This document shows positions 11,539 through 23,100 of a stretch of 64,000 nucleotides of DNA, one piece after another. Position numbers and translations under genes: made by a program. The DNA is from Setoptus koraiensis (lineage: Eukaryota > Arthropoda): positions 16,120,001 through 16,184,000 of the forward strand of contig CM106585.1 in assembly GCA_048013815.1 (NCBI GenBank), given 5' to 3'. The notes under the pieces were generated by a model. It had not been told where the DNA came from. It did not search any database and saw only the letters and a list, made by a program, of their open reading frames with translations. Every line of letters starts with the position of its first letter. The first letter of the stretch is position 1.

Positions 11539-13092
11539 TGGCGAAAGTATATGGTAGAACATCTGGATTGCCCTGTATGCGTACCTCTTTTGCTTCACAA
11601 TTATATACTGGAAGAATCTGGGATCGTCAGCTCGGAAATATTCCTCATCAGAATCAGAATCGTACAAACCATAACGGTCTTGGTGTCTCGCGAATGGTGG
11701 TGGGTCATCTGCAATCAAATAACCTCTGCCGATCATGAGTTCTAGTCTGAGTTCTATCATCTCATCTATTGTGTAGCAAGGTTGATTGAATACAAAATGA
11801 GGCGTGAGTGATTTACACAAGCTCAGTGCTTTGTTAATCAGCAATTTTCTCTGGACTCTTAACCTGGTTTCTAATATATCTGAGAATAGAGTATGCTGTA
11901 ATTGCTTGGATAGTAGAGAAACCAAAGAGTTTGCAATTACACTATCTAGAAGAAATACAGAGGTCAAGTGACTTGCGTGATGTTCCAATTTGAGGACTTG
12001 AGGGTAACTTGTTGTTGGCATAAGGTAATTCTCTAGTATAATATTTTCTGTGCTCGATGAACATTGACCAGTACGTGACTTTACATAAACAAGATCTTTC
12101 GTGAGAAGTTTGCACGCGTATTGAATGACGTACTTGCAGTCCCCAGTAAAGCCTACGTTGATATTACGAGTATAGAGCTCATCTATCAACCACTCGCAGC
12201 TTTGTTTTAATTGATCAACGGTGGCACCATTGCGATATCTAGTCAAAAATAGAAATGACACTAACTGAGTAGACATAATAGTTGTCCCGTGTAATAAATC
12301 GTATCTCAGATGATTGACAACTCTTTGTGAGGGGCTGACATCGTTCGTAAAGTCACATGATATTCGTTCTCTAACAGATTCAATAAAAGTTTTAAGAGGT
12401 ACCGCTTGAAGTATATTGATCCGCATACTGCCATAATTTTGAACATCTGACAAGATTATTTTGAGTGCTGCGGAGGCAAATGGGAAGGGATTAGATGCCG
12501 GCGGAATATCCGGAATTCTATCGTAACTTGATGCAATAGGCACAACATATGTAAGGTCGTCGGTCGTGTTGAGATAATTCGATTCTCCAAACTCTTCTAG
12601 CGTGATAATTCTAGCATCGGCTATTCCAAACATACTCAATATCATTTGGTAAATCAATTCGTCCAAACCGCATTTATACAATGTTACAAAAACAACCTCG
12701 GACCGTTGATGATCCTCTATGATTTTTCTGACAGCTAAAATTTGACCTTTATGAAATTGTATGGACATGAACCTCTGCTTCAAGGCTCCAAACAGGGTAA
12801 CTGCACCCAGTTGAGTCGGTGAGTATGATCCTTTCTGAATGCCCGACTTTTTGGAGCTATCGAGGGTTGTACGTTTCATCAAGTCCAGATTGGGGTAATG
12901 TAATAAGTTGGTGATTCCGTACGACGAATGTTTCTTATTATCACTAGAGGGTGTCTGTTCGGACAAGCATTTCTGACAACGGTCGACCATGTACCGCGGC
13001 ACTTTGGTTAGCCCTGAACTGAAAGTTGATACGGCTTTAAATTCACCCAATGTCTTGAATAAATCCTTACTTAAACGAGTTTGCCTTTCCAT
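11524..13092 (-). CDS. GPAT1/PlsB-like protein lacking acyltransferase motifs (probable pseudoenzyme)
   Basis: Single-exon reverse ORF of 522 residues. ATG at 13092 is preceded four codons upstream by an in-frame TAA. Similarity to mitochondrial glycerol-3-phosphate acyltransferase (GPAM) is clearest after residue 180: VVPIASSYDRI (183-193, motif IV region), GSMRINILQAVPLKTFIES, then TIMSTQLVSFLFLTRYRNG and NVGFTGDCKYVIQYACKLL. In active GPATs a His-x4-Asp motif precedes this. Here the aligned place reads VFVTLYKCGLDELI (134-147), with Tyr139 for His and Asp144 kept. Only about 45 residues separate it from motif IV, against well over 100 in GPAM, so the arginine-rich motif II and the GTRS motif III are missing. 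The C terminus also stops about 90 residues early. The ORF is intact and long, so this reads as a retained protein without catalysis and not a decayed gene. It converges on and overlaps INPP5A by 15 coding bases. Confidence 0.75.
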   Translation of the reverse strand: MERQTRLSKDLFKTLGEFKAVSTFSSGLTKVPRYMVDRCQKCLSEQTPSSDNKKHSSYGITNLLHYPNLDLMKRTTLDSSKKSGIQKGSYSPTQLGAVTLFGALKQRFMSIQFHKGQILAVRKIIEDHQRSEVVFVTLYKCGLDELIYQMILSMFGIADARIITLEEFGESNYLNTTDDLTYVVPIASSYDRIPDIPPASNPFPFASAALKIILSDVQNYGSMRINILQAVPLKTFIESVRERISCDFTNDVSPSQRVVNHLRYDLLHGTTIMSTQLVSFLFLTRYRNGATVDQLKQSCEWLIDELYTRNINVGFTGDCKYVIQYACKLLTKDLVYVKSRTGQCSSSTENIILENYLMPTTSYPQVLKLEHHASHLTSVFLLDSVIANSLVSLLSKQLQHTLFSDILETRLRVQRKLLINKALSLCKSLTPHFVFNQPCYTIDEMIELRLELMIGRGYLIADDPPPFARHQDRYGLYDSDSDEEYFRADDPRFFQYIIVKQKRYAYRAIQMFYHILSPLIHQ

Positions 13093-13861
13093 TTTTTGAC
13101 TTTATTTATTCTTTGATTTGCTTCGCGAAAGATAGAAGGTTTTTTTGCACAAAATTGATATTATTTGAGGACGATACGATGAGGCAAAAATAAAATGCAC
13201 AAAAATAGTTAAGAAGCGTTGATATCGTTAGGTGTGAGTGACCGTGAGGCACATTCAACACGTGTGAAACTGCAGAGCAAATTATTCAGCTGCTTGCATT
13301 ACGTTACCCGTGTCGCAACGGTCAGCCGCGATGCAAGAAGGCGTTGCGGAATGTTTCCGATCTTGTTCGTAGTGTGTGGCCGGTGCCCAAGCCGCAAGCT
13401 GCGGCCGTAGCAAATTATTACACTGAGGTACAGTTTGGAAATGGTTAAGATTGGTAGATTAGGAGCTGCGTAATTTCAGCTGTAACCCAATGGTCAGCCA
13501 GCCTATCACAGGTTGTTAGTACCCGAGTAGCCCGCCTTAACTTTGACCATTTTGACGCTGCCCAAGGGTATGCGCATGGCAACAGGTATAAATACTGACC
13601 GCCTCCATGGACTGCGGAGCATGCGCATAAAGTAGCCAAAAGTGTTCCACATGGAACTGTGAGCTAACTAACGCTGATTGAGTGGCTATTTGGCTTGTTT
13701 GGCGCTTCTATTGTGTAAAAATAGAACGAACAAGATGGTGGTGAGTCCAGTTGCCTATATGAGCTGCGAAGTTCCACACAATATCCAAAGTTTATTCTAT
13801 TATTGCAAGTTCCGTGCTCCACAGTGAAACATCAAGCATCTCGAGCCAGTAGAATTTCAAA
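13093..13861. other. Divergent promoter region between the GPAT-like gene and the orphan membrane-protein gene
   Basis: This 0.77 kb gap separates two start codons that point away from each other, so it carries both promoters. It is somewhat GC-richer than average near 13.3-13.7 kb. It contains the TATA-like site listed separately. No further gene was seen. Confidence 0.6.
13587..13594 (+). promoter_or_regulatory. TATA-like box (TATAAATA) upstream of the orphan membrane-protein gene
   Basis: TATAAATA lies about 285 bases upstream of the main ATG at 13872. A start site about 30 bases downstream would give a 5' UTR of about 250 bases that includes the short upstream ORF. The assignment is by position only. 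Confidence 0.4.
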
Positions 13862-13996
13862 ATGAAGTTCCATGATGATGTTCCTACGAGTGATTATGTT
13901 GTTATTATTATACTATTTATTAACAATTTCATTAACATTATTAGCAAATTTATCTTCGAACGTGTTAAATTTGAACATATTTTATCCATTCAGTAA
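13862..13996 (+). CDS. Overlapping upstream ORF (44 codons) at the start of the orphan membrane-protein gene
   Basis: An ATG in good context (CAAAATGA) begins 10 bases before the main ATG in a different frame. It runs 44 codons to TAA at 13994-13996 and overlaps the first 125 bases of the main frame. Its predicted peptide is hydrophobic (VVIIILFINNFINII), mainly because the main frame encodes a Leu-rich signal peptide from T-rich DNA. Ribosomes entering here would miss the main start, so it could restrain translation. Coding value is unproven; it may be regulatory only. Confidence 0.35.
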   Translation: MKFHDDVPTSDYVVIIILFINNFINIISKFIFERVKFEHILSIQ

Positions 13997-16900
13997 TAGT
14001 GTTAATAAGAACATAGATTTGAGTTGTTATGGATTTGTTGCGGCATCAGAACAAGTGCAAGATTCCCTCGGTGACAATAATACGTTCAACAGTAGCTACT
14101 CAATTCCGGAGCCAAGCGTTTTGGATAGCTTTTTACCATCGCTTCAGCCAATTAGCAAAACATTCAAGTCTTCGCAAGCGACCGCAAACAGCCGCAACAA
14201 CAATAATGCCGATGGTGGCCCCGCCATGAGTTTAACATCGACGTTATTGTTTAATCATTTACTGTCGACATTAGATAAGATCACCAAAGACGACGATGAG
14301 AGTCTCAATAAAGAAGCACACGAAGTTGCACGCAGAAATATAGTGGATGATTTACCGGTGCATATGATACAACAACAAAAACAAAAGCAACAACAAGCCA
14401 CAACTACACCACCACCCATCAGCAGATATTTTCCTACTACTACACAACCTAGCACCACAACGAGAAATCCAGATATACTCTCCAACAGGAACTTTGGTCT
14501 CAACGATTATCTATTCGGACCTTCTTATGGCGATTGGTCGAGACACACAAGTACTAATACTAATGATAATGATAACAATAATAGTAAAGAACGAAGTCGT
14601 CAGCATGTGCCATACAAACTAACAGCTAGACGTCTATTGGCTCCATACGTTACCACCTCTGCACCCCTACCTCCGCCAGAGACACCAACAGCGCCATTTA
14701 TAACCAATGCTCAATCATTACCGCCTAGAAGATCATACTCAGGGGAAAACATCAGCCCAATAGATTATTTAATCAAAGAAGAATTCGAATCTCGTCTAAA
14801 ACCTCTCATGCAAGATCTCATGGAGCACGAGAAAACCTTCAGACAAAGCAACCCTAATAATATTATCAAGCGAGACAACAATACCAACTCAGAGATGTCA
14901 AGGGGCCAGTCTATGCGGCAACCATCTACTACCCCGGTACCGCACTCAACACTTGAACTCACGACCATATCACCAAGTCCATTTCAAATACCATACAATC
15001 TACAGACTGTCAGTGTAAATCAACCAGGTTTCACTACAACTGCGCCCACCTATCTGTCACACAATCCAACGACAATGTCATCACTCATTTCAAGCACCGA
15101 CGATCCTACGTCAATTAACACAGAAACTACGCCTAAATTGAATCTCCAATTTGAAAATGATAATAAATCAGTAACAACAAACCAAGAAAAGAAGATCTCC
15201 CCAAACATAGTACATTCTGGTTGGATGCCGAGAAATGTCAGCAACGGTAACAACAATTACATCAATAATCATAATAATGATAATAATAATGATAGAATAT
15301 CCGCTTCGTCCGAAAACAGTGACTCGCATCAATTGGCACCAATTAGCACCACACACAGGCCAACAGCATCTAGTCGTTGGCAAAATTCCGATTCAAAACC
15401 ATCTAGATCGTCTGTGCACAATCATGGCAGCAATAATGGTAATAATAATAGAGAAGCTCACCGTCGCAACGGTGCCAAATTGAATTCTCAACAACAAAGT
15501 GAATTGCGGCCAAAATCATCTTTAAATAGTAGCAACGGTAAAAATCATACAATTTCACTCTCGAGTGCTTCAACCAGAATTGTTCAAAAGAATATTCCGC
15601 GAGATGAACGAAAAAAGACGGAACCAATTGCCAGAGATGAAGACGTCAACACGCAAGATTACACATCCAGTAGTGTTGCAACAACGACAACCACAATACC
15701 ACCTAGTGAGGTGGCGGTGGTGAGTAGCGAAGATGATTCCACTACATCGGTAAACGATGATGTTACTTTGACAAATGACGACAATGGCCGGCAATTGTTG
15801 CCATCGAAAAATAATTCTCTCGACACAAATAGCAAATCAGAGGAGGAGGAAGACAAAAATCTGTCAGCTGAGGATGTACAGCCGACGTCCAGCAGCGCAA
15901 GTAAAAATGCAAAAAATAGAACCAATCATCATAGCAAGTCTGACAGGCAGCATGTTGTTGAACACTCAGATGAAGATCAAGAGGCAATAACAAGTAATAA
16001 CAATATGCCTGTACCCGCTAAAACACCTGTAAAATCATCAACATCATTATCAGCTACAAACTCCAAAAGAGAAAAGAAAGACCGCGCCAATAATAGCAAA
16101 TCAACAGTTAATGCTAGTAGATATAATAATCATGACAGAACAACAATGAGTCCGTTAAATCAGAATCATCAAAGTCGACCAGCTTCTTCAACGACGGGCA
16201 GCAAAAAAGTGAAGAGTGATCGACACAGCGAGATACAGCCTCATAGTCAATATCATCATGGACCAAATACTAAACAACTAAAAGATCAAGAGCTATCTTA
16301 TCAGCCAAATAAACAAGATGATGACAATAACAGTAGTAACAACGACGATGGCAAAACCTTTCCTCCAGTCAGAACAGTCGAAGATGATTCTGAGGGACTA
16401 AGTGCTGATAAGGGGAGAGGAGTGAGAACAACAGTTCATCATCAGAATCAACAGAAACAGCATGTTGTACCAACAGCCATAAAGCCCCACAACGTGACAA
16501 ATAAATTAGCTGGCCTAACAAATCGTAGGTATAATCACAATCAGCACTCGGTACTCAATGGCGATGATCGATATCATAGTGACACTACAAGTAATCTCCA
16601 AGCTTATAATGATGCTAGTGATATGATCAGCAACAATGATAGAGACGTTGTAAATGAAAATGATGTAAGAGTAAGGAAGACACTGCCAACAACTGTTCCG
16701 CCTAGACCGAATAAAATTTATAAGGGTGTCAAAGACGAATATGACAGCTTTGCTGTACCAATCGGAAACACTGATGCAGGTACTAATCTTATAAGTCATC
16801 ACGATGTTGATTCATTGATCCCAAATTCGATGAGTACCCTTAGTCCAGTAAAAAATACCAACGATAAATACCATGATTTTATTAGCAAAGGATTAGAAAG

Positions 16901-18662
16901 TAGAGGACTACAACATCATCACGATTTAAGTCATTTGATGAATAATATAGGTGGTAGCGGTAGCAATAATCAGCCTGTGATACAATCGACTATTTTAAAA
17001 GATACACCAACTACGCCTCTGCCAACACCGTCACCTCCAAGCCAAGACACCACCAGTCAACCTACTTCAAAAGCACACAAAACATCCTACGAGAGTATGG
17101 CCTTCATTTTGATTGGAACCACTTGTGCATTATTTGTTATAGCCATAATATTAGTGGCCATGTCTATGCGATGCCAAGATATGTGCGACGATTATCAATC
17201 ATTAAGAAATGCTGAAAGAGCTGCCATTAAGTTACAGAAGCATAGATTGAGATACACCAATAATCATGCCCATAATATGATAAAAAGGAGCGACGGGCCA
17301 CCATCGTCAAGCTCTGAAAGGGGTCTTTTGTCTTCTCCGAGTCCGAGGTATAGTAGTGATCAGGTAAATGGAGGTTTAGATAATAGCAAGAACAACCATC
17401 ATCATCATCATCATGGCCAACATGAACATCCTAATGCTAATGGTCCTCTCAAAGCGGTCAAGAGTGCTCATCATGGTGTGTCATCGAGAGGTAATAGTAG
17501 ATGGAATGGTCAGCATCATCCCCACAATTTAGTTCATGACAGGTCGTATTGTCATTGTCCGAACTGTTCTAATTCATGGCTGTTCCGTGATCCAAACAAA
17601 CATATCAGCTGGGTATGTCCCAGTGTCTACTACCATCCTGTGCCACGAGTTAAATTGCCATTTGGGGCAGCGTCAAGTGTCAGCACATTCTTGAATAGTC
17701 CATCGGATAGAAGTAATGAGAGCAGATTTATGAACGTCAATGGTGGTATGACTACACAAATTTTGATGGACAGCACCAACCAACCATGTCAGATGGGTAT
17801 TGATGGTGGGAATAAGAAGCGAATTGCATTGAATCATGGTAATATACAAACTAGACATAACAATAGCGCTCAAGTTTGGCATCATAACAACAAAAGCAAC
17901 AAGCCGATAGGCAGAAATCAATTTGCTATGAATATCAGTAATGATCATCATGACCAAGATTTATTTGGTCAATACAAAAAGCATAAATCACACCGGCATA
18001 ATCATAATCATCAACTACAACAACAGCAAGGCGATGATAGTGAGCCTGCGATGGATGGCGAAAGTGAAAATTGTGACAGTATCGATTGCATACCTATCCC
18101 AATTAACCTATTTCAACAACAGCATCAACAGCAACAGAACAACAAAAGTCATGCCAAGCACAGTCATCATCAGAAATTAAATGCTGCACCGCCACAGAGA
18201 CATTGTAAAATAAAAAAAAACAACGCCAATATAGAATTTATAAAGTCCACCAAGTCTAATTTACGTCATATAGCTAATTCATCTGGTCTTGCTCAAAAGT
18301 TATCCAATCACCATAATCATCATAACCAATCAAATCAACTACTTTCACCTAGCAGTGAAGACAGTTCGTCCGCTCAATGCACTTGCTCTACCGTAGAACA
18401 ACAACAAAAAGTTAAAATAGGTCCCGTCTTCAGAGCTCACCATAGCCAATTGACGAAAGTCTCAGCAAGAAATTCAGATGTGAATAACAACTACTCACCT
18501 AGTATGAACAACGATAGACATGTGCATCATAATCATCATAATCAACGCAATAATGTTCGCTTGTCCAATGATAGTAATAGCAACAACATTAATTGTGCCA
18601 ATAGCAATGTAGACGCCAACGGAATGTTGGTTTGGTCAGCAAATGAGGATAGACTAATCTGA
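13872..18662 (+). CDS. Orphan 1596-residue single-pass membrane protein, Asn/Ser/His-rich
   Basis: An uninterrupted 4.8 kb exon. I do not recognise the family. It opens with three Met and a strongly hydrophobic segment (FLRVIMLLLLYYLLTISLTLL, about residues 4-24) that looks like a signal peptide. About 1050 residues of Ser/Thr/Asn-rich, mucin-like sequence follow, with many N-x-S/T sites. One TM helix sits at about 1076-1099 (MAFILIGTTCALFVIAIILV and following), flanked on the inside by Cys and basic residues (MRCQDMC, KLQKHRLR). The roughly 500-residue cytoplasmic tail has His, Gln and Asn runs. It also has one compositionally normal island at about 1225-1263 containing YCHCPNCSNSWLF, WVCPSVYYHP and RVKLPFGA, where several Cys could bind metal. 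Type I topology is inferred. The protein may be a mucin-like receptor or adhesion molecule. Three adjacent ATGs (13872, 13875, 13878) are possible starts. Confidence 0.8.
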   Translation: MMMFLRVIMLLLLYYLLTISLTLLANLSSNVLNLNIFYPFSNSVNKNIDLSCYGFVAASEQVQDSLGDNNTFNSSYSIPEPSVLDSFLPSLQPISKTFKSSQATANSRNNNNADGGPAMSLTSTLLFNHLLSTLDKITKDDDESLNKEAHEVARRNIVDDLPVHMIQQQKQKQQQATTTPPPISRYFPTTTQPSTTTRNPDILSNRNFGLNDYLFGPSYGDWSRHTSTNTNDNDNNNSKERSRQHVPYKLTARRLLAPYVTTSAPLPPPETPTAPFITNAQSLPPRRSYSGENISPIDYLIKEEFESRLKPLMQDLMEHEKTFRQSNPNNIIKRDNNTNSEMSRGQSMRQPSTTPVPHSTLELTTISPSPFQIPYNLQTVSVNQPGFTTTAPTYLSHNPTTMSSLISSTDDPTSINTETTPKLNLQFENDNKSVTTNQEKKISPNIVHSGWMPRNVSNGNNNYINNHNNDNNNDRISASSENSDSHQLAPISTTHRPTASSRWQNSDSKPSRSSVHNHGSNNGNNNREAHRRNGAKLNSQQQSELRPKSSLNSSNGKNHTISLSSASTRIVQKNIPRDERKKTEPIARDEDVNTQDYTSSSVATTTTTIPPSEVAVVSSEDDSTTSVNDDVTLTNDDNGRQLLPSKNNSLDTNSKSEEEEDKNLSAEDVQPTSSSASKNAKNRTNHHSKSDRQHVVEHSDEDQEAITSNNNMPVPAKTPVKSSTSLSATNSKREKKDRANNSKSTVNASRYNNHDRTTMSPLNQNHQSRPASSTTGSKKVKSDRHSEIQPHSQYHHGPNTKQLKDQELSYQPNKQDDDNNSSNNDDGKTFPPVRTVEDDSEGLSADKGRGVRTTVHHQNQQKQHVVPTAIKPHNVTNKLAGLTNRRYNHNQHSVLNGDDRYHSDTTSNLQAYNDASDMISNNDRDVVNENDVRVRKTLPTTVPPRPNKIYKGVKDEYDSFAVPIGNTDAGTNLISHHDVDSLIPNSMSTLSPVKNTNDKYHDFISKGLESRGLQHHHDLSHLMNNIGGSGSNNQPVIQSTILKDTPTTPLPTPSPPSQDTTSQPTSKAHKTSYESMAFILIGTTCALFVIAIILVAMSMRCQDMCDDYQSLRNAERAAIKLQKHRLRYTNNHAHNMIKRSDGPPSSSSERGLLSSPSPRYSSDQVNGGLDNSKNNHHHHHHGQHEHPNANGPLKAVKSAHHGVSSRGNSRWNGQHHPHNLVHDRSYCHCPNCSNSWLFRDPNKHISWVCPSVYYHPVPRVKLPFGAASSVSTFLNSPSDRSNESRFMNVNGGMTTQILMDSTNQPCQMGIDGGNKKRIALNHGNIQTRHNNSAQVWHHNNKSNKPIGRNQFAMNISNDHHDQDLFGQYKKHKSHRHNHNHQLQQQQGDDSEPAMDGESENCDSIDCIPIPINLFQQQHQQQQNNKSHAKHSHHQKLNAAPPQRHCKIKKNNANIEFIKSTKSNLRHIANSSGLAQKLSNHHNHHNQSNQLLSPSSEDSSSAQCTCSTVEQQQKVKIGPVFRAHHSQLTKVSARNSDVNNNYSPSMNNDRHVHHNHHNQRNNVRLSNDSNSNNINCANSNVDANGMLVWSANEDRLI

Positions 18663-20126
18663 TGCAAGACGATACTAAAATGTGTAGATCTAGTCGCATA
18701 CAACAATGATGGTTTCAGAAAGAAGAATATTCAGTCGACTGAATACAAATCTTATCTCATTTGAAACAGCTTTGATGAATGAGATAACTCTTCATGTTTA
18801 GGAACCAATATTCTACTTTGAGATGAAAGTGTTTTTAGTGATCCCTAGAATCATTCAAAGTAACAAGAAATTTTACTCAAGAGAGTGATCCTGGTCCGTT
18901 TTGACAGTCTATTTGTTGCGCATCCAACATCAAGATAAATAATTGGAAGAAAACATTGAGCGTTCTGATGGTTAATGACTAATCAATCATCACTATCAGT
19001 TAAATGATAATGATTGAAATAATAGTCATGTAAGCAATTAACTTACATCTAGTCAAATTCTTATAGGGTTCTAGTCATGAGAGAGAAGGATCTTCAATAC
19101 CCCTCGATCACTCTCAAGTTTCAGCACCCTTGCTTATACTATGGTACGCCGCAATCTTCTTTTACCCGTGTGCGAAGAGATAAACAATTTACGTTTACAT
19201 CTTATCGCTTATATCACTTAGGACACAATGCAAAACTATTAAATCGGATTGGCAAAATGTTAAATCTACCTGTCAAGGAATGACAGAAAGACTGAAAGGC
19301 AAACGGAGACAGAACAACTTTCAATAGTTGTTAGTTATCATGAGTGGAGATCAGGGAGACCAATAATTTGCAGGAACTAACACTTTCTGTTTTCATTCAG
19401 CAACTGTATCTAAACAGCTTGCATTGTTCTCTGTTGCCACAAACATAGATAATATCGTTACCGAACTGGAAAGTTCTGAGCTCTCAAGCAATCTATCTAG
19501 ATTTGCAAATGCTCTTCGAAACAAAAGTGACGCTCCGATGCAAATCAACTCTCGCTGATTGACACTATTTTCTATTAAGAGCCACAAAAGATACCAAGAT
19601 GAACCATTCATAGCCAGGTAGTCCACTTATATCAGCAATGGCAACTAGAGGGAATGACCTGTGTCTTGAACGAAGCACAAAGGACTTGACACTATTGTTT
19701 ACAAATAAACGACCGGTTAACATTAGGTTGAACTCTTATGGTAAGTAGGCATCTGCATATATAAAACCGACGAGAGTGAGCGCACAATTAAGAGCCCAAT
19801 CGGCTAGATTGTGGCCTAATGACAGTTTTTAGATCTAAATTATTATTTTTGTCACGCACAACACATCCAGATCTTGCATATTCTTAAGAGCCAATGGATA
19901 TCTCGCATGATATCAAGTGAGAGGAGCAATGTATTTTAATAGGTCAAATGCGAGTATATTCATTGATTTGGTCACACTTATTGATCGTGTCATAATTAAG
20001 ATTATTTATGGATGTATTTATTAGTGCATTAGATTGAGTCTGCCTCATAAGAAATCCACCAAAAATAACTTGAACTATTCTTTTCCCTGAAGTATACCGT
20101 ATAAGTAATCAACTAGCATGAGATTC

Positions 20127-20178
<52 letters not shown>

Positions 20179-23100
20179 GGCGACGTATGTCCAACAAGCG
20201 TTTATTGGACAATAAACGTTAATGAGAGTTTTAAAAAACTTATAATGAATGGAAAATTCGCAGCAAAATAAAAAAGGATGATGCAGGGTTGAAAATAGAC
20301 GTTTTTAAACAACTGTGGCACACGCCATTCGTTCCCTCTGAACAGATAAATTGTTTAGTAAATATGGGCAAGTGTCACTATTTATGTCGCTAACTAGTGA
20401 TCGACAGGGGTCAGCATCGTTAGTTGGAACCATAATATTGCTGTACTTAACTTGAGTTTGCCAGAAATTTGCTTCATGTAGACTATTTAGGTTGGTTGAA
20501 CAAATAAGAACAGACAAATTGTTGTGCAAATTTGTTGAGTCAATACCATAATTGAACAATGATATGCTTGGCAAGTTTATGCAACAACTGTGGAAATATG
20601 ACTCGACTCCGTTATTCATGTTTTTTACTAGTCTATACTCAGTGTTGAATAGACAAGCGCAGTAAGTTCTGAGTTGTCATTTTGTTAACTAACTCTTCTG
20701 AATTGCTTGACTTGCTGATCTATTAATTTTTCAGTTGAGATTTTTTGAAAACTAAAGATTTCCAATAGGGAATCGAAGCGTTTTTTATGTAACTAAGATG
20801 TCACTTAGTCAAAAGTACATTGTTTGTAAATAATATTCAAGGCTAAGAATCATTTACTCATACTCTCCTCACTTGGTTGCACCCTCATGGCCCAAATTGC
20901 TAGTGTTAGTTTAAATTGTAAATAGAGATACTTAAGTGCATGATGTTTTCTATCAGTAACAGTTGACTTGTGACTTTGTCATGGCATGTCCGATATCATA
21001 ATCACATACATCATCTTCCTTCCAAGTAGCCAAGAAAGTTTGCTATCCAGACAAAAGATTAGATCGGCTTTATATTGCACGCAATCGATTTACCTTCAAT
21101 CTCACAACTTGAATGTCTGATGAGCAGTCTAGAGCTTTCTGAACAAATAATAGGCTATATCCCAGAATCGGCGTTTATCAAATTAGGTCAATGTCACCAT
21201 GAGCTTCTGTGTATTGTGCCAATATTTGGCACTTGTTAGACGACATCAAAAATTGATCCACAATCACATGTACAGATTCCATGTACAAGTGTCCAGATAA
21301 TAATCATATGCTACGGAAAGCTATTCACGTAAAGGAAAACAGGGAAAGAGACAAAGAGATAGAGTTTGAGAAGCCTCAACACAACTAAAATTTACTCTTA
21401 TTATTATGTTGTGGCGCCGGTAAGTCGCCGTAACACTGCGATACTTGTCGCAACTCTATGTCGTCTATAAAAGAGAAAAAGAAGCTACTATATATTAATG
21501 ATCCACCTTTTTAGAAAAACCACTAATTCGATCAATGGACAACTTGGACATGGCAGAACATTCGTAAGAACTATCAATAGTGAATCTATCGACAGTTATT
21601 GTTGTGCAACAAGTATTTCGAACAAAAGAACTTGTTCTCTTGGTCCAAATCTTACACTTCACAAATAGTTGAGACCAATCAAAATGAGATCAAGGTAACA
21701 AGTGCGAACAAGCGCAAATTATGACAAGCCTAGAGCCTTGTTATTGCCTATTCTTAGTTTGCTTATTGAGGAAATCGACTCACCTTCAGTTCTATCAGAT
21801 AACTGTTCTTTCAGTCTCTGTCAAGTCTGTTATGAAGAATATAGCTATACACAGTTGAGAGTAGAAAAGTTTGAAGATGGTCGTGTGAATCTCGCTGAAA
21901 TTAGACACACAACACAGAAACAAAACTGCGTCTGATATGATCCGTTCGTTGTTGAGAGAGACACTTGTGAGAAGAGCTTTCTAGGTGAAATCCTTCGAAG
22001 AATGAAGATAAAAAAGTATTGAGCATGTTCAATTTGACCCAACGACCATGCCACCAATATGACAGCTACTGCTTGATGTCCGGAATGCGGTTGCTGTGAG
22101 TAGCTCAAATTTTCAATCAGAGAAAGAGCGAGATTGATTTCCCGTTACACAAACTCCATACTAGACATTTCTTGTAAATCAGATTTTGTCATCGAACTGT
22201 TCCTACTGAAACAACCATACATACTCTCACATCAGACTATAGTAACCATAGATACATAGGCTCGTTAGGGTAGATTCTGATGTTTTTTTTGTTTAATATC
22301 ACACGAAGATACACTTGTTTATCAGCACATCTACCATACCTGTCATCATCACATGTTTGCCATGTCCAAGATCTTACCATTGCAGCCAACTGGCTAACTA
22401 GTTGATCTATGGCCGGACTGAATCATTGAAGGTCGATCGACAAGTTTGTTGTTGCGGATGCATTTGATTAATTAGAGTTCGAAGAACGCTTAGACTTGAA
22501 GTAGTATAGATTGGAGGCTTAGAAATCACTGATCACTGATGATCGACGAAGGAAGAATCATAGCGTCAGATGGAGAAAACAATCAATGGTCACATATTGT
22601 TAGCCAGTGTTGCAAGCGATCGCAACTTGTTTTGCTTCAATGAGTTTGTTTCCAGCAACTCCTGTTGGTCCTATCCTGAGTCGATTCAACTTATTGACCA
22701 TTTCATGGCACAGTGACTGTTGTCAACAAAACTAAATAGTTGGCGGTATTCCTGCTAGCGCATCGATTCAAATTGACGACTATCGATTTGAATTTGACTT
22801 CCTTCGAGTAGTAACTCTGAATGCAACAATACCTGCTTGAGTCAGTTAAGAGACTAGCGAGCAAAGGGAAACCACAAGGCACAGAATGAATGTCAACCTG
22901 GAGAAGAATCGAAGCCATCATGAACTAAATTATTATGCATTGACGAATGCCAGAATTAGATTAGAGGGAATCATTCAAGGGTAAAATAACGCTTTGACCA
23001 CTTTTCTGTAACGGTAGTTGTAACGGTAGTGTTATAGGTCTAACAATATTCTGGCCTGCAACCTGTTTCTGTTTGCCTTGTGTCGTGTTTACTTTTCAAC

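Noticed and set aside
19758-21472. TATA-like strings in the long gap after the orphan membrane-protein gene
   Set aside because: No coding sequence or plausible RNA gene follows either one; expected by chance in AT-rich DNA.
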